A program made the position numbers and the translations under genes. From an uncultured Ruminococcus sp. (GTDB taxonomy: Bacteria; Bacillota; Clostridia; Oscillospirales; Acutalibacteraceae): a stretch of 64,000 bases of DNA. The DNA lies in assembly GCA_902800065.1 (NCBI GenBank), contig CADCDE010000024.1, forward strand, positions 1 to 64,000, written 5' to 3'. Below are positions 1 through 9,777 of the stretch, piece after piece (the stretch's first letter is position 1; each line of letters opens with the position of its first letter). The notes below the pieces were generated by a model. It was not told the origin of the DNA and did no database searches. It saw only the letters and a program-made list of their open reading frames with translations.

Positions 1-311
1 AGATTTTCTACTATCAGTTACTAAGAATTTTTGTGTTGAAAAACGTAGGAACGGTATTCGTTTGCAAATGTGTAACTTGAAATTAAGTTAGTGCATATGC
101 CCCTTACCCCACAGTGTACAGTATTTTTTGTTATTTTTCAAGAAAAGTAACAAAGTTGTAACTGTTTTCTATGTTCTGTACAAAAAGTGTTGGTAAAAAT
201 TTACACAAAATGTTGATGATTAAAACACTATAATATTCTTTTAAAGAATTATAATCGCTTTGAACTATATTAAAATTTAATTAAAAATAAAGATGAAAGA
301 GGGAATTTTTT
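1..311. other. Upstream region of the pullulanase gene
   Basis: No gene is visible here. A TATAAT at 229-234 is a plausible -10 box for the pullulanase gene, but no good -35 sits 17 bases upstream, so the promoter is uncertain. An AGAGGG at about 297-302 serves as the ribosome binding site for the ATG at 312. The rest is AT-rich sequence in which I see nothing definite. Confidence 0.4.
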
Positions 312-3300
312 ATGGCAAATGTTAAATACGGCATTAAAAAAGCGGCAAGTATTTTTATGTCAGCGGTACTTTCAATGTCAGTATTTTCGGGCATGAGTGC
401 TTTGAATGCGGATGCGGTGTCATATTCAGAGATGTCTGCACTTGACCAGTATGCGTACAGCGGAAATGACTTGGGGGCGGTCTATACGCCGTCATCAACT
501 ACCTTCAAGGTATGGGCTCCGACTGCCTCTAAAGTACAGGTGAAGCGTTATAAAACAGGCAGTGATTCCGAGAGCGGTGCGGCAGTCATTGAAACCAAGG
601 ATATGACCAAACAAAGTCAGGGTGTATGGTCGGTAACGATATCGGGAGATTTGAAGAATACCTATTATACATATCTCGTAACGGTGAACGGCACTACAAA
701 AGAAGCTGTTGATATCTATGCACGTTCAACAGGTGTCAATGGTATGCGTGGCATGGTAGTTGACCTTGACGGTACTGATCCTGCAGGCTGGGCTAATGAT
801 AAGCGAGTAGATTGTGACAATCAGACAGACGCTATCATATGGGAGGCTCATGTAAGGGATTTTTCTTCATCAGCAGATTCAGGTATGACTAATAAAGGCA
901 AGTTTCTTGCATTCACCGAAACAGGTACTACCGTCAACGGTGACGGAGTTCATAAGACAGGTATAGATTACCTTGAAGATTTGGGCGTAACACACGTTCA
1001 TCTTTTGCCTGTATATGATTACGGAAGTGTTGATGAGACTAAATTGAGTACAGACCAGTTCAACTGGGGTTATGACCCTATGAATTACAATACGCCTGAG
1101 GGTTCATATTCAACGAATCCCTATGACGGAAGTGTCCGTGTCAAGGAGTTCAAACAGATGGTACAGGCTCTGCACAAGAAAAATATCGGCGTTGTAATGG
1201 ACGTTGTATATAATCATACTTATGCAGGCTCTGAGGGTAAAAATGACTGGTTCGACTATACTGTGCCGGGATATTATTACAGACAGAACGCCAAGGGCGG
1301 TTTCTCAAATGCGTCAGGCTGTGGCAATGAAACAGCCAGTGACCGTGCGATGTATCAGAAATACATGGTGGATTCAGTCGTATACTGGGCAACGGAATAT
1401 CACCTTGACGGCTTCAGATTTGACCTGATGGGCGTACATGATACAGATACAATGAATGCTATCCGTGCGGCACTCGACAAGATAGACCCCGATATACTGA
1501 TATACGGTGAGCCTTGGACAGCAGATGCTACAACCTGTCCGAAAGCAACTGCTACTCAGCCGAATATGAAATTAGTGTCAGAAGAAATAGCAGCTTTCAA
1601 CGATAAAGTGAGAGATGCGATAAAGGGAAGCTGTTTCAATGCGGCAGACCCCGGATTTATACAGGGTGCAGGCTACGAAGAAGCACTTAAAGGCGGTATA
1701 CAGGCAAATTCAACTACAATGTCGGGAACAGGTCAGTGGTCGAAACAGCCCTCTCAGACCGTTACATATACGTCTGCACATGATAACTATACATTGTATG
1801 ATAAACTTGTAAAATCCGTCAAAGGTGGTTCAGGCTACGGCAACAGATATGATGACCTTGTTGCCATGAATAAAATTGCAGGTGGTATTATACTAACATC
1901 ACAGGGTATATCATTCTTTCAGGCAGGTGAGGAGTTCGCCAGAAGTAAATATGGTGATGAGAACAGCTATAAGTCACCTACTAATGTAAATCAGCTCAAA
2001 TGGCAGAATACAATAACCTATGCCGACCTCTATTCTTATTATAAGGGACTTATCGAGATAAGAAAGGCTTATTCACCTTTCAGAGACCCTACAAATACAT
2101 CTAACGGAACGATATATTTTTCCTGGGGAACATCATGTCCTGCAAATGTAGTTGCGTTTACCATGTATAATAAGATAAATCCGAGCAGTGAGTGGAATTT
2201 CGTTGGAGTTATACATAATGCGAATGCTTATGAAACAACGGTAACACTGCGTACCTATGACGGTGTGACACTTCCGTCACAGTGGGTTATAGTTGCCAAT
2301 GGTACAAAGGCAGGTACAGTATCACTTGGAACAACAGGCAGTACAGTTACAGTCCCTGCACGTTCAACAACGGTACTCGTTGACAAAACAAGCTTTGATA
2401 ATACAAATCTTGATAAAAAATGCACCGTCACTGTAAATCATGTTGTAAACGGTCAGAATTATAAAACAGAGACTCTCAAAGGCAATGAGGGAACAGCTTA
2501 TACAACATCTCCTCTCTCGGAACTTACTGATAACGGCTATACGGTTACATCAACAGGTTCAACAAGCGGTACTTTCTCAAAAGCAGGTGCAACGGTTACT
2601 TATACATATAACATAGACCAATCCAAAATAGGCAGTGTCACAGTAAAATATCAGGATATGTCAGGCACTTCTATATCAAGTGATGATACATATACAGGGC
2701 TTATCGGAAAATCCTATTCATATCAGCCGAAATCTATAAAGGGTTATGAATATGTTTCAACTACAGGAAATGCCAGCGGAACATTTGCAAAGACATCTTC
2801 AACGGTTATTTTCAAATATCAGGAAGTCGAAGAAGATACACTCAAAGTTCATTATTATAATGCATCAGGCTGGTCAAAGGTATGTATGTATGCCTATACG
2901 GAAAGCGGAACTGTAACATCTCAGCTTACGGGAGCATGGCCGGGCAAGGCTATGACAAAAGAAAATGATAATTGGTATGTAGGCGAGGTAGATACAACGG
3001 ATACTGCCTTGTTCATAGCAAACAACAATAATGCGGGAAGTCAGGATCCGTCTGGTGTGGGTTCGGCAGGCTATAAGGTTCAGGGTGAAGTATGGATAAA
3101 ATCAGGCAAAGTTTACCCGACAGGCAAAGTCAATGTAACTTACACCACAACAGACGGTGCAATACTCGCAAGTGAAAAACTCAGCGGAATGGCTGACGGC
3201 ACAAATAAATATACAACATCTGCAAAGACATTTGACGGATACACTCTTACAGCAACACCTTCAAATGCAACAGGTGTTTATGCAAGCGGTACTGTTACTG

Positions 3301-4457
3301 TAAATTATGTATATAAGTCAAATCAGGTAATTATAAAGGAGCTTGAAAATAATTCAACACTTTCATCTGAGAGTATAAAACTTGGTGATACAGTGACAGC
3401 GACAGGTTCAGCGACAGGTGGTACAGCACCGTATCAGTATCAGGTGGTCTATAAAAAATCCGCTGACAGTAAATGGACAACTGCGCAGGGTTATAAGGCT
3501 AATTCAACAGTCACATTCAAACCTGCAAGTGCGACGATCTATGACGTATGTGTTAAAGTCAAGGACAGTGCAGGTACGGAAATCAAAAAATTCTTCACAG
3601 TGAATGTATCTGGTTCAAGTGCATTGGTTAATAACTCGGCACTTTCGGCAACAGCGATAAATCTCGGCAGTACAATTACAGCCACAGGCAAGGCTACAGG
3701 CGGTACAGCACCATATCAGTATCAGATAGTTTATAAACAGACCTCTCAGACAAAGTGGACTACCGCTCAGAGCTATAAAACTAATGCAACAGTCACCTTC
3801 AAGCCGGCAAGTGCAACAACTTATGACGTGTGCGTTAAAGTAAAGGACAGCACGGGTACAGAAGTTAAAAAATTCTTCACAGTGAATGTATCGGGTACAA
3901 AGGCTCTCACAAATAACTCAACGATTTCTGCAACAAGTATTGCCCTTGGTAATACCGTAACTGTAAAAGGCTCTGCAACAGGCGGTACAGGCTCATATAC
4001 ATACGCATTTTTCTATAAGGCTTCGTCATCATCGACATGGACTACAAAACAGAATTTTTCTTCGACAAGCTCTGTATCAATTAAATTTGCAGGCACAGGC
4101 ACAAAAGATGTATGTGTAAAGGTCAAGGACAGTTCTGGTAAAGTTGAGAAAAAATATTTCACAGTCAGTGTTACAAGCGGAGCTTTGACTAATAATTCGA
4201 CAATTTCAGCTACATCTATAACATTAGGTAATAGTGTAACGGTACAGTGTAAGGCAACAGGTGGTAAGACTTCTTATAAGTATGCTATATATTATAAAAA
4301 GACATCTTCATCTACTTGGGAAACGAGACAGGATTTCAGCAGTAATACGATTAATACCGTAAAACCTGCAAGCAGAACGACCTATGATATATGTGTAAAA
4401 GTCAGGGATAGTGCAGGTACCGTAGCTAAGAAATATTTCACATTGACTGTAAAGTGA
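312..4457 (+). CDS. Secreted type I pullulanase (GH13) with starch-binding and Ig-like repeats
   Basis: This is a large secreted alpha-1,6-glucan debranching enzyme acting on pullulan or branched starch outside the cell. Residues 1-35 are a signal peptide. An N-terminal beta-sandwich (about 50-150) precedes the GH13 barrel. Visible signatures are FNWGYDP (250-256, type I pullulanase), DVVYNHT (297-303), GFRFDLMG with nucleophile Asp371, the acid/base Glu400 in YGEPWT, and HDN with Asp491. After the barrel come MucBP-like modules (about 700-845), a CBM26-like starch-binding module (about 848-935), another MucBP-like module, and four Ig-like repeats of about 90 residues to the C-terminus. The last repeats match those of the secreted protein at 28485-29771, which suggests a shared surface or carbohydrate-binding role. 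No dockerin or sortase signal is seen. Family assignment is firm; naming of accessory modules is less so. Confidence 0.93.
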   Translation: MANVKYGIKKAASIFMSAVLSMSVFSGMSALNADAVSYSEMSALDQYAYSGNDLGAVYTPSSTTFKVWAPTASKVQVKRYKTGSDSESGAAVIETKDMTKQSQGVWSVTISGDLKNTYYTYLVTVNGTTKEAVDIYARSTGVNGMRGMVVDLDGTDPAGWANDKRVDCDNQTDAIIWEAHVRDFSSSADSGMTNKGKFLAFTETGTTVNGDGVHKTGIDYLEDLGVTHVHLLPVYDYGSVDETKLSTDQFNWGYDPMNYNTPEGSYSTNPYDGSVRVKEFKQMVQALHKKNIGVVMDVVYNHTYAGSEGKNDWFDYTVPGYYYRQNAKGGFSNASGCGNETASDRAMYQKYMVDSVVYWATEYHLDGFRFDLMGVHDTDTMNAIRAALDKIDPDILIYGEPWTADATTCPKATATQPNMKLVSEEIAAFNDKVRDAIKGSCFNAADPGFIQGAGYEEALKGGIQANSTTMSGTGQWSKQPSQTVTYTSAHDNYTLYDKLVKSVKGGSGYGNRYDDLVAMNKIAGGIILTSQGISFFQAGEEFARSKYGDENSYKSPTNVNQLKWQNTITYADLYSYYKGLIEIRKAYSPFRDPTNTSNGTIYFSWGTSCPANVVAFTMYNKINPSSEWNFVGVIHNANAYETTVTLRTYDGVTLPSQWVIVANGTKAGTVSLGTTGSTVTVPARSTTVLVDKTSFDNTNLDKKCTVTVNHVVNGQNYKTETLKGNEGTAYTTSPLSELTDNGYTVTSTGSTSGTFSKAGATVTYTYNIDQSKIGSVTVKYQDMSGTSISSDDTYTGLIGKSYSYQPKSIKGYEYVSTTGNASGTFAKTSSTVIFKYQEVEEDTLKVHYYNASGWSKVCMYAYTESGTVTSQLTGAWPGKAMTKENDNWYVGEVDTTDTALFIANNNNAGSQDPSGVGSAGYKVQGEVWIKSGKVYPTGKVNVTYTTTDGAILASEKLSGMADGTNKYTTSAKTFDGYTLTATPSNATGVYASGTVTVNYVYKSNQVIIKELENNSTLSSESIKLGDTVTATGSATGGTAPYQYQVVYKKSADSKWTTAQGYKANSTVTFKPASATIYDVCVKVKDSAGTEIKKFFTVNVSGSSALVNNSALSATAINLGSTITATGKATGGTAPYQYQIVYKQTSQTKWTTAQSYKTNATVTFKPASATTYDVCVKVKDSTGTEVKKFFTVNVSGTKALTNNSTISATSIALGNTVTVKGSATGGTGSYTYAFFYKASSSSTWTTKQNFSSTSSVSIKFAGTGTKDVCVKVKDSSGKVEKKYFTVSVTSGALTNNSTISATSITLGNSVTVQCKATGGKTSYKYAIYYKKTSSSTWETRQDFSSNTINTVKPASRTTYDICVKVRDSAGTVAKKYFTLTVK

Positions 4458-4460
4458 CAT

Positions 4461-4586
4461 ATATAGTAAACGACAAAACAAATTGCTCTATGTCATTCCG
4501 AACGCAGTGAGGAATCTTTGAAAGATTCTTCGTTACTTCGTTCCTCAGAATGACAAAAGTAAATTTTGATTTACGTTTACTATATC
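4461..4586. mobile_element. Miniature inverted-repeat element, TATAGTAAACG type
   Basis: A 126-bp element with terminal inverted repeats: ATATAGTAAACG at 4461-4472 and CGTTTACTATAT at 4575-4586. Inside is a large hairpin made from GTCATTCCGAACGCAGTGAG and its near complement ending in CAGAATGACAAA. It encodes no transposase. It lies directly between the pullulanase stop codon and the surviving 3' part of a cotJC gene, so its insertion, with a deletion, removed the 5' half of that gene. A close relative lacking the right end is at 11484-11580. Confidence 0.8.
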
Positions 4587-5011
4587 TTATTGGAACAGAC
4601 GAACTTGCTCATCTTGAAATGATAGGTGCTATTGTCTATCAGCTTACCAGGAATATGACTATGGAACAAGTAAAGGAATCGGGCTTTGATTCATACTTTG
4701 TTGACCATACAACAGGGATATATCCGTCATCAAGTAATGGCTCACCATATACAGCGGCTTCCATGCAGGTCAAGGGAGACCTTATAACTGATCTGCATGA
4801 AGATCTCGCTGCAGAGCAAAAGGCGAGGACAACTTATGATAATATCCTCAGATTTTGTGACGATCCTGATGTGATAGATCCAATAAGATTTTTGCGAGCA
4901 AGAGAGGTAGTTCATTATCAGAGATTCGGAGAAAGCTTAAGGATTTTGACAGATAAGTTGGATAGTAAAAATTTCTATGCGTTCAACCCTGAATTTGACA
5001 GGAAAAAGTGA
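4550..5011 (+). pseudogene. cotJC: cotJC remnant (manganese catalase-like spore coat protein), 5' truncated
   Basis: The protein from IGTDELAHLEM onward matches the C-terminal two thirds of CotJC, a ferritin-like di-metal protein of the manganese catalase family found in spore coats. The ELAHLEM and later EVVHYQRFGE segments hold metal-ligand-like Glu and His residues. CotJC proteins are usually about 190-210 residues; here the first helix pair is missing. The upstream coding sequence is replaced by the miniature element at 4461-4586, and the only in-frame ATG (4550) lies inside that element, so the first 12 or so residues would be element-derived. There is no evident ribosome binding site. 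I infer a non-functional gene; translation of a chimeric stub cannot be excluded. Confidence 0.75.
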
Positions 5012-5020
5012 TATCAAAAA

Positions 5021-5057
5021 TACGGCTCTCACAATGATATGAGAGCCGTATAATTTT
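5021..5057. terminator. Bidirectional terminator
   Basis: A perfect 10-bp stem TACGGCTCTC / GAGAGCCGTA (5021-5030 and 5041-5050) is followed by TAATTTTGTTTT on the plus strand and by TATTTTTG on the minus strand. It separates the convergent cotJC remnant and the phosphohexomutase gene. Confidence 0.8.
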
Positions 5058-5073
5058 GTTTTATTTGCGTTGA

Positions 5074-6963
5074 TTAATTATTTTTTTTTCTTCTATTATG
5101 ATGATTTTTTGAAGTCGGCGTTTTTTTAGCAGTGGTTTTAGTTTTTTTCTCAGCTACAGGAACTTCAGCTTCGGTTTTTGTCTCAGCGACAGGAGTTTCA
5201 ACTTCGACTTTTTTCTCTACGACAGGAGTTTCAATTTCGACTTTTTTCTCTACGACAGGAGTTTCAATTTCGACTTTTTTCTCTATGACAGGAGCTTCAA
5301 CTTCGACTTTTTTCTCTATGACAGGAGCTTCAACTTCGACTTTTTTCTCTACGATAGGAGTTTCGACTTCGACTTTTTTCTCTGTAACAGGCTTTTTATT
5401 GTCAGATTTTTTGTTAGAAGTGGATTTTTTGTTTTCGGTCTTGGAAACGGCTTTTTTCACATAGGTGTCAAGTCCCTCACAGTCTTCGAGGAACGGCTTG
5501 ATTTTAGTATATATCTTATCAACTCCGCCCTCACTGTCACTTTCAATGTTAAGAGGCATTATCGGATCATGTACGCTCAGTCTGAGTAAGAACCAGCCAT
5601 TTCCGTTTTTCTCGTCAAATGATACTCTGATGCCTTCGTAATTGTCATCAGCTACTTTGAATTCCTTGTGAGAAGCGGCATATTTGTAGAGGTCAGAGAT
5701 GACCTTTTCGCCGTACTTGCGGAAGTCCTTTTCTTTTATGTTGATTCTTATCTCTTTGCTTTCGACAGGTTCTTTGAGGTCAGCAATGAGAGATTCGAGA
5801 TTTTTGCCTTCGTTGCGAAGCTGAACGGCTTTTATGATTATTTTTGTAACGAGATACGCACCGTCATCAAGGAAATAATTTTCCTTCATAGCGGCATGAC
5901 CTGACGTTTCGATAGCGAGGGGACAGTCAATACCGTTTTTATTTTGTTTTATAGCCTCGTCAATAACATTTTTATAGCCTCTTTTGAAACGGAGATGTTT
6001 ACCGCCGAGAGTATTTTCGATGAAGTCCTTGAGACCGCTTGAGGTAATGGAGTCGGTTACTACAAGACCTTTATAGCTGTTTTCGAGAGCGATAGCGGAA
6101 GCGAGTGCAACAAGACGGTTTCTGTTTATCTCATTGCCTTTTGAATCTACTGCACCGCCACGGTCAACGTCTGTATCGAAGATAACACCGAGGTCTGCAC
6201 CGAATTTTTTAACTGCATTGCAGATAGATTCCATAGCTGTCGCATCTTCGGGATTCGGAACATGATAGGGGAACATACCATCAGGTTCAAGGTACTGACT
6301 GCCTGTTATTTCCGCACCGAGAGCCTCAAGGACATCTGTTGCATAAAAACCGCCTGCCCCGTTGCCTGCATCAACGACTATTTTAAAGCCTTTGAGCGGG
6401 TGATGATAATCGTCTTTGGAATTTATTTCTTTTTTGATTAGCTCACGCAGAGAACCTGCATAATAGCACATGAAATCGGTTTCATATATGTATCCGGTGT
6501 CGCTGAAAGCGGGTTTTTTATCATCTTGTGCATATTCGAGGATAGCGGTGATATCATCACCTTCAAGACCGCCTGCACGGGTAAAGAATTTCAGACCGTT
6601 TCTGTAATATGGGTGATGACTTGCAGTTATCTGGATAGCACCGTCACATTCAAGTTCAACAGTTGTCATGAACATAGCGGGAGTTGAAGCCATACCGCAG
6701 TCGATAACATATACACCTGCATTGAACAGAGTATTTTTTGTAACGCCTGCTATCTGAGGACCTGATATTCTTGAGTCACGTCCGACAGATATTTTCATTT
6801 CTTCGGGAGTTTTGCCTGTTTTGTCAGAGAGCCACATCATGAAGCCGTTTACTATAGCAGAAACTGTCTCATCAGTGAGATTCACTTCATATCCTGCACC
6901 CTCGACAGCGACACCTCTTATATCAGTACCGCTTTTTAATGCTTTCCAAAAATCATTCAACAT
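5074..6963 (-). CDS. Phosphomannomutase/phosphoglucomutase with a repetitive C-terminal tail
   Basis: An alpha-D-phosphohexomutase that interconverts hexose 1- and 6-phosphates, supplying sugar nucleotides or glycolysis. The phosphoserine loop is TASHHP with Ser115; the metal loop DTDVDRGG lies near residue 265; the family's four domains end near residue 505. The family is usually about 450-500 residues, but this protein has 629. The extra C-terminus is a Lys/Glu/Val-rich tail with repeats of about 11 residues of the form EKKVEVETPVV, then a Lys/Thr/Asn-rich end. The ATG at 6963 is preceded by AAAGGAG about 10 bases away. Whether the enzyme prefers mannose or glucose phosphates cannot be told from sequence. 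The tail is highly charged and probably disordered. Confidence 0.9.
   Translation of the reverse strand: MLNDFWKALKSGTDIRGVAVEGAGYEVNLTDETVSAIVNGFMMWLSDKTGKTPEEMKISVGRDSRISGPQIAGVTKNTLFNAGVYVIDCGMASTPAMFMTTVELECDGAIQITASHHPYYRNGLKFFTRAGGLEGDDITAILEYAQDDKKPAFSDTGYIYETDFMCYYAGSLRELIKKEINSKDDYHHPLKGFKIVVDAGNGAGGFYATDVLEALGAEITGSQYLEPDGMFPYHVPNPEDATAMESICNAVKKFGADLGVIFDTDVDRGGAVDSKGNEINRNRLVALASAIALENSYKGLVVTDSITSSGLKDFIENTLGGKHLRFKRGYKNVIDEAIKQNKNGIDCPLAIETSGHAAMKENYFLDDGAYLVTKIIIKAVQLRNEGKNLESLIADLKEPVESKEIRINIKEKDFRKYGEKVISDLYKYAASHKEFKVADDNYEGIRVSFDEKNGNGWFLLRLSVHDPIMPLNIESDSEGGVDKIYTKIKPFLEDCEGLDTYVKKAVSKTENKKSTSNKKSDNKKPVTEKKVEVETPIVEKKVEVEAPVIEKKVEVEAPVIEKKVEIETPVVEKKVEIETPVVEKKVEVETPVAETKTEAEVPVAEKKTKTTAKKTPTSKNHHNRRKKNN
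5150..5395. repeat. 33-bp tandem coding repeat in the phosphohexomutase tail
   Basis: About seven near-identical units of the form ACTTCGACTTTTTTCTC plus TACGACAGGAGTTTCA run in tandem. On the minus strand each encodes an 11-residue unit of the type VEKKVEVETPV. The high nucleotide identity between units suggests recent expansion or contraction by slippage or recombination. Confidence 0.8.
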
Positions 6964-6979
6964 AATAAATACGCTCCTT

Positions 6980-7723
6980 TTATTTTATTTCATTTTCAAA
7001 AGAAAATTTATTGTCTGTTTTTGTAAGTGTATTTGTAAAACTATCAGTGATAAATGTAAGTTTATTATCAGTGATAGAATATTTCATAGTTTCATTATCA
7101 ATGTTACCGCTGTCAGTGATAAGATTATAGTCAAGTATCTTACCGTCCGTTTTGTAAGCACCGATATGCCTTGAGCCTTCACAGAGATATTCATATCTTC
7201 CGTCATCATAGAATGTAAAAGTGTAATTATAGCCCTTTTCAGTGTCCTTATAGAGCCATGAACCAAGAAGTGCTTCATCAGGTGAAAAGTCATTGTAATA
7301 TGTTATTACAGGTACATAATTGTTATTTGAAGTAAACAGAAGTTCATCATTATCCTCATTTATAAGAGAAAGTTTTCTTCCGCTGAAAGAATTTCCCGAA
7401 AACTGATAATTGAATCTGCTGTTGAGATTATCATAACCATAGCTTGACGAAACGAGAGTTACGGAGGATTTTTGTCTATCAATGGAATATCTTCCTGTAT
7501 ATGTTATGCCACCGAAGCTGTAATCAAACTCATTGTTATCCCTGAAGGTCAGTTGATAGAAATATTCACCGTTATCATCGTTCATAGTTAACCGCCAGCT
7601 GTTTTTTATGCTTGTATCAAAAAATATTTTCCATACGGAAAGTATTATTATGCTTATGACAACGATAAAGAGAGTTATCATAACAGGTGTATCAACAGAA
7701 AGCTTGGATTTTTTGCTTGACAT
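6980..7723 (-). CDS. Membrane-anchored protein with two lipocalin-like beta repeats
   Basis: Unrecognised by name. The N-terminus has a short basic start and one transmembrane segment (about residues 13-34). The outside part holds two similar beta-rich modules: one with SWRLTMNDDNGEYFYQLTF and one with GSWLYKDTEKGYNYTFTFYDDGRYEY. The pattern of a tryptophan in a GSW or SW start, then alternating polar/hydrophobic strands and a GRY motif, resembles lipocalin-like small domains often seen in clostridial secreted proteins. It is 16 bases upstream of the phosphohexomutase gene in the same direction, so the two are probably co-transcribed. Function is unknown. Confidence 0.7.
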   Translation of the reverse strand: MSSKKSKLSVDTPVMITLFIVVISIIILSVWKIFFDTSIKNSWRLTMNDDNGEYFYQLTFRDNNEFDYSFGGITYTGRYSIDRQKSSVTLVSSSYGYDNLNSRFNYQFSGNSFSGRKLSLINEDNDELLFTSNNNYVPVITYYNDFSPDEALLGSWLYKDTEKGYNYTFTFYDDGRYEYLCEGSRHIGAYKTDGKILDYNLITDSGNIDNETMKYSITDNKLTFITDSFTNTLTKTDNKFSFENEIK

Positions 7724-7905
7724 AATGGAAATTCCTCCGTTTGAAATTGCTTACAGATATTATTTTATCGTAAAATTGATTTTATTACAAGTGCGAAATC
7801 AAAAATTTTTGTAAATATTTTATTTTTTTTCATGTTGAAATTTGGTGATATTAACTCATTGGAAAAAATATTATTGATAAGTGAAAAAAATCTTATAAAT
7901 TACTG

Positions 7906-7934
7906 TTGAAAGAAGAGGAAAAATGTGCTATTAT
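7906..7934 (+). promoter_or_regulatory. Sigma-A-type promoter for the phospho-sugar mutase gene
   Basis: TTGAAA (7906-7911) and TATTAT (7929-7934) are separated by 17 bases, 38 bases upstream of the ATG at 7972. A GGGGG-type ribosome binding site (TAGGGGGATT) precedes the start. Confidence 0.6.
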
Positions 7935-7971
7935 AAATCTATTAAATTGTATCTTTTAGGGGGATTTTGTT

Positions 7972-9690
7972 ATGGATACGAGAAAAATTTTTAATGAGTG
8001 GCTCGCAAATGCGAAGGATGATCCTGATCTTATCAGTGAATTGGAGGAGATCAGGGATAATGATTCCGAGATATACGAGAGATTCTATCAGGAGCTGAAA
8101 TTCGGAACAGCAGGTCTGAGAGGAATAATCGCAGCGGGTACCAACAGAATGAATGTATATACTGTAAGACGTGCAACTCAGGGACTTGCAAATTTCCTTA
8201 ATAAGAATTATGAGAAGCCGTCAGTAGCAATTTCACATGATTCGAGAATCAAGGCTGATTTGTTTTCTATGGAGGCGGCACGAGTTCTTGCAGCAAACGG
8301 CATAAAGGCTTATATTTCAAGAGAGCTTGAGCCGACACCTGTTGTTTCATATGCTGTCAGAGAATTGAAGGCAAGTGCAGGCATCATGGTAACGGCAAGT
8401 CATAATGAATCCATATACAACGGATATAAGTGCTATGGCAATGACGGCTGTCAGATGACTGATGTATCAGCCAATGCGGTTTATGATGAGATAGTTAAAG
8501 TTGATTATTTCAACGGCGATATAAAGCTGATAGACTTTGAAGAAGGTCTGCAGAACGGCATGATAGAGTGGATAAGTGATGAGCTTTATGAAACATATCT
8601 TGAGAATGTCAGAAAGCAGTCTGTAAATCCCGATGTATGCAAGGATTCCGGCTTGAAGGTGGTTTATACACCTCTCAACGGTGCAGGAAATAAATTGGTA
8701 AGAGAGATACTTTCAAGAATAGGTATAAATGATGTCACAGTTGTTCCCGAACAGGAAATGCCTGACGGCAATTTCCCGACTTGTAAATATCCGAATCCCG
8801 AGACTAAAGAAGCTTTGAAGCTGGGATTGGAGCTTAGTGAAAAAACAGGTGCAGACCTGCTTTTGGCAACAGATCCTGACAGTGACCGTGTAGGAATAGC
8901 TGTTAAAACCAAAAACGGCGGTTATCGTCTTATGACGGGCAATGAAACAGGTATACTGCTCATGAATTATCTTCTTTCAACGAGACAGGCAAAGGGTACA
9001 CTTCCTGAAAGACCTGTTGCAGTTAAGACGATAGTTACAAGCAAGCTGATAGAAAAAATATGTGCCGCATACGGCTGTGAACTGAAAAATGTTCTCACAG
9101 GCTTCAAATATATCGGTGAACAGATACTTCTTCTTGAACAGAAGCATGAAGAAAGCAGATATGTATTTGGCTTCGAGGAAAGCTACGGCTATCTTGCAGG
9201 TACTTATGTAAGAGATAAGGATGCTGTTGTGGCATCAATGCTCATATGTGAGATGGCAGCATATTATAATACTCTCGGCAAGAATCTTGATGAGGTAATG
9301 ACTGAAATATATGAAAAATTTGGTTATTATATAAACAGGACTGACAGCTATAAATTTGAAGGCTCAACGGGTATGCAGAAGATGTCCGAGATAATGACAG
9401 CTCTCCGCAGCTCTCACCCGACAGAGATAAACGGCTTTAAAGTTACCGAGGTAGCTGATTATCTTGAGTCGTATACCAAAAATATCCTGACAGGTGAACA
9501 GACAGAAATACATCTTCCGAAATCCAATGTGCTTTCATATTCTCTCGACAATGGCGGAGGGGTTATCATAAGACCGTCAGGTACAGAGCCTAAAATAAAG
9601 GTATATGTAACGGCAGTTGGCAACAGCAATGAAACAGCAGTTGCAACAGCTCAGAATATGGCTGATGCCATGAAAGCATTTATGAAATAA
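7972..9690 (+). CDS. pgcA: Phospho-sugar mutase (phosphoglucomutase, PgcA-like)
   Basis: A cytosolic alpha-phosphohexomutase of the Firmicute PgcA type, normal in length at 572 residues. The start of domain 1 shows FGTAGLRG (44-51), the phosphoserine loop is TASHNES with Ser143, the metal-binding loop is ATDPDSDRVG, and the sugar-specificity loop is GFEESYGY. The C-terminal phosphate-binding loop is RPSGTEPKIK. It probably converts glucose 6-phosphate to glucose 1-phosphate, the step that feeds glycogen and cell-wall sugar nucleotides. It has its own promoter and a strong downstream terminator, so it seems to be monocistronic. The gene faces away from the other mutase at 5074-6963, to which it is only distantly similar. 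Confidence 0.93.
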   Translation: MDTRKIFNEWLANAKDDPDLISELEEIRDNDSEIYERFYQELKFGTAGLRGIIAAGTNRMNVYTVRRATQGLANFLNKNYEKPSVAISHDSRIKADLFSMEAARVLAANGIKAYISRELEPTPVVSYAVRELKASAGIMVTASHNESIYNGYKCYGNDGCQMTDVSANAVYDEIVKVDYFNGDIKLIDFEEGLQNGMIEWISDELYETYLENVRKQSVNPDVCKDSGLKVVYTPLNGAGNKLVREILSRIGINDVTVVPEQEMPDGNFPTCKYPNPETKEALKLGLELSEKTGADLLLATDPDSDRVGIAVKTKNGGYRLMTGNETGILLMNYLLSTRQAKGTLPERPVAVKTIVTSKLIEKICAAYGCELKNVLTGFKYIGEQILLLEQKHEESRYVFGFEESYGYLAGTYVRDKDAVVASMLICEMAAYYNTLGKNLDEVMTEIYEKFGYYINRTDSYKFEGSTGMQKMSEIMTALRSSHPTEINGFKVTEVADYLESYTKNILTGEQTEIHLPKSNVLSYSLDNGGGVIIRPSGTEPKIKVYVTAVGNSNETAVATAQNMADAMKAFMK

Positions 9691-9701
9691 ATAGTATTTA
9701 G

Positions 9702-9741
9702 GAAACTCTTTGTTTTTGAATAAAGGCAAAGAGTTTCTTTG
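9702..9741 (+). terminator. Terminator of the phospho-sugar mutase gene
   Basis: Stem GAAACTCTTTG (9702-9712) pairs with CAAAGAGTTTC (9727-9737), followed by a short T-rich run. It begins 11 bases after the stop codon. Confidence 0.75.
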
Positions 9742-9777
9742 TATTCTGTGTTTTGAACAAAAAATTTGTATGATGTA

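Noticed and set aside
5132-5464. Plus-strand ORF of Ser/Thr/Phe-rich repeats opposite the phosphohexomutase tail
   Set aside because: It is the antisense shadow of the tandem repeat coding for EKKVEVE units; no ribosome binding site or family match.
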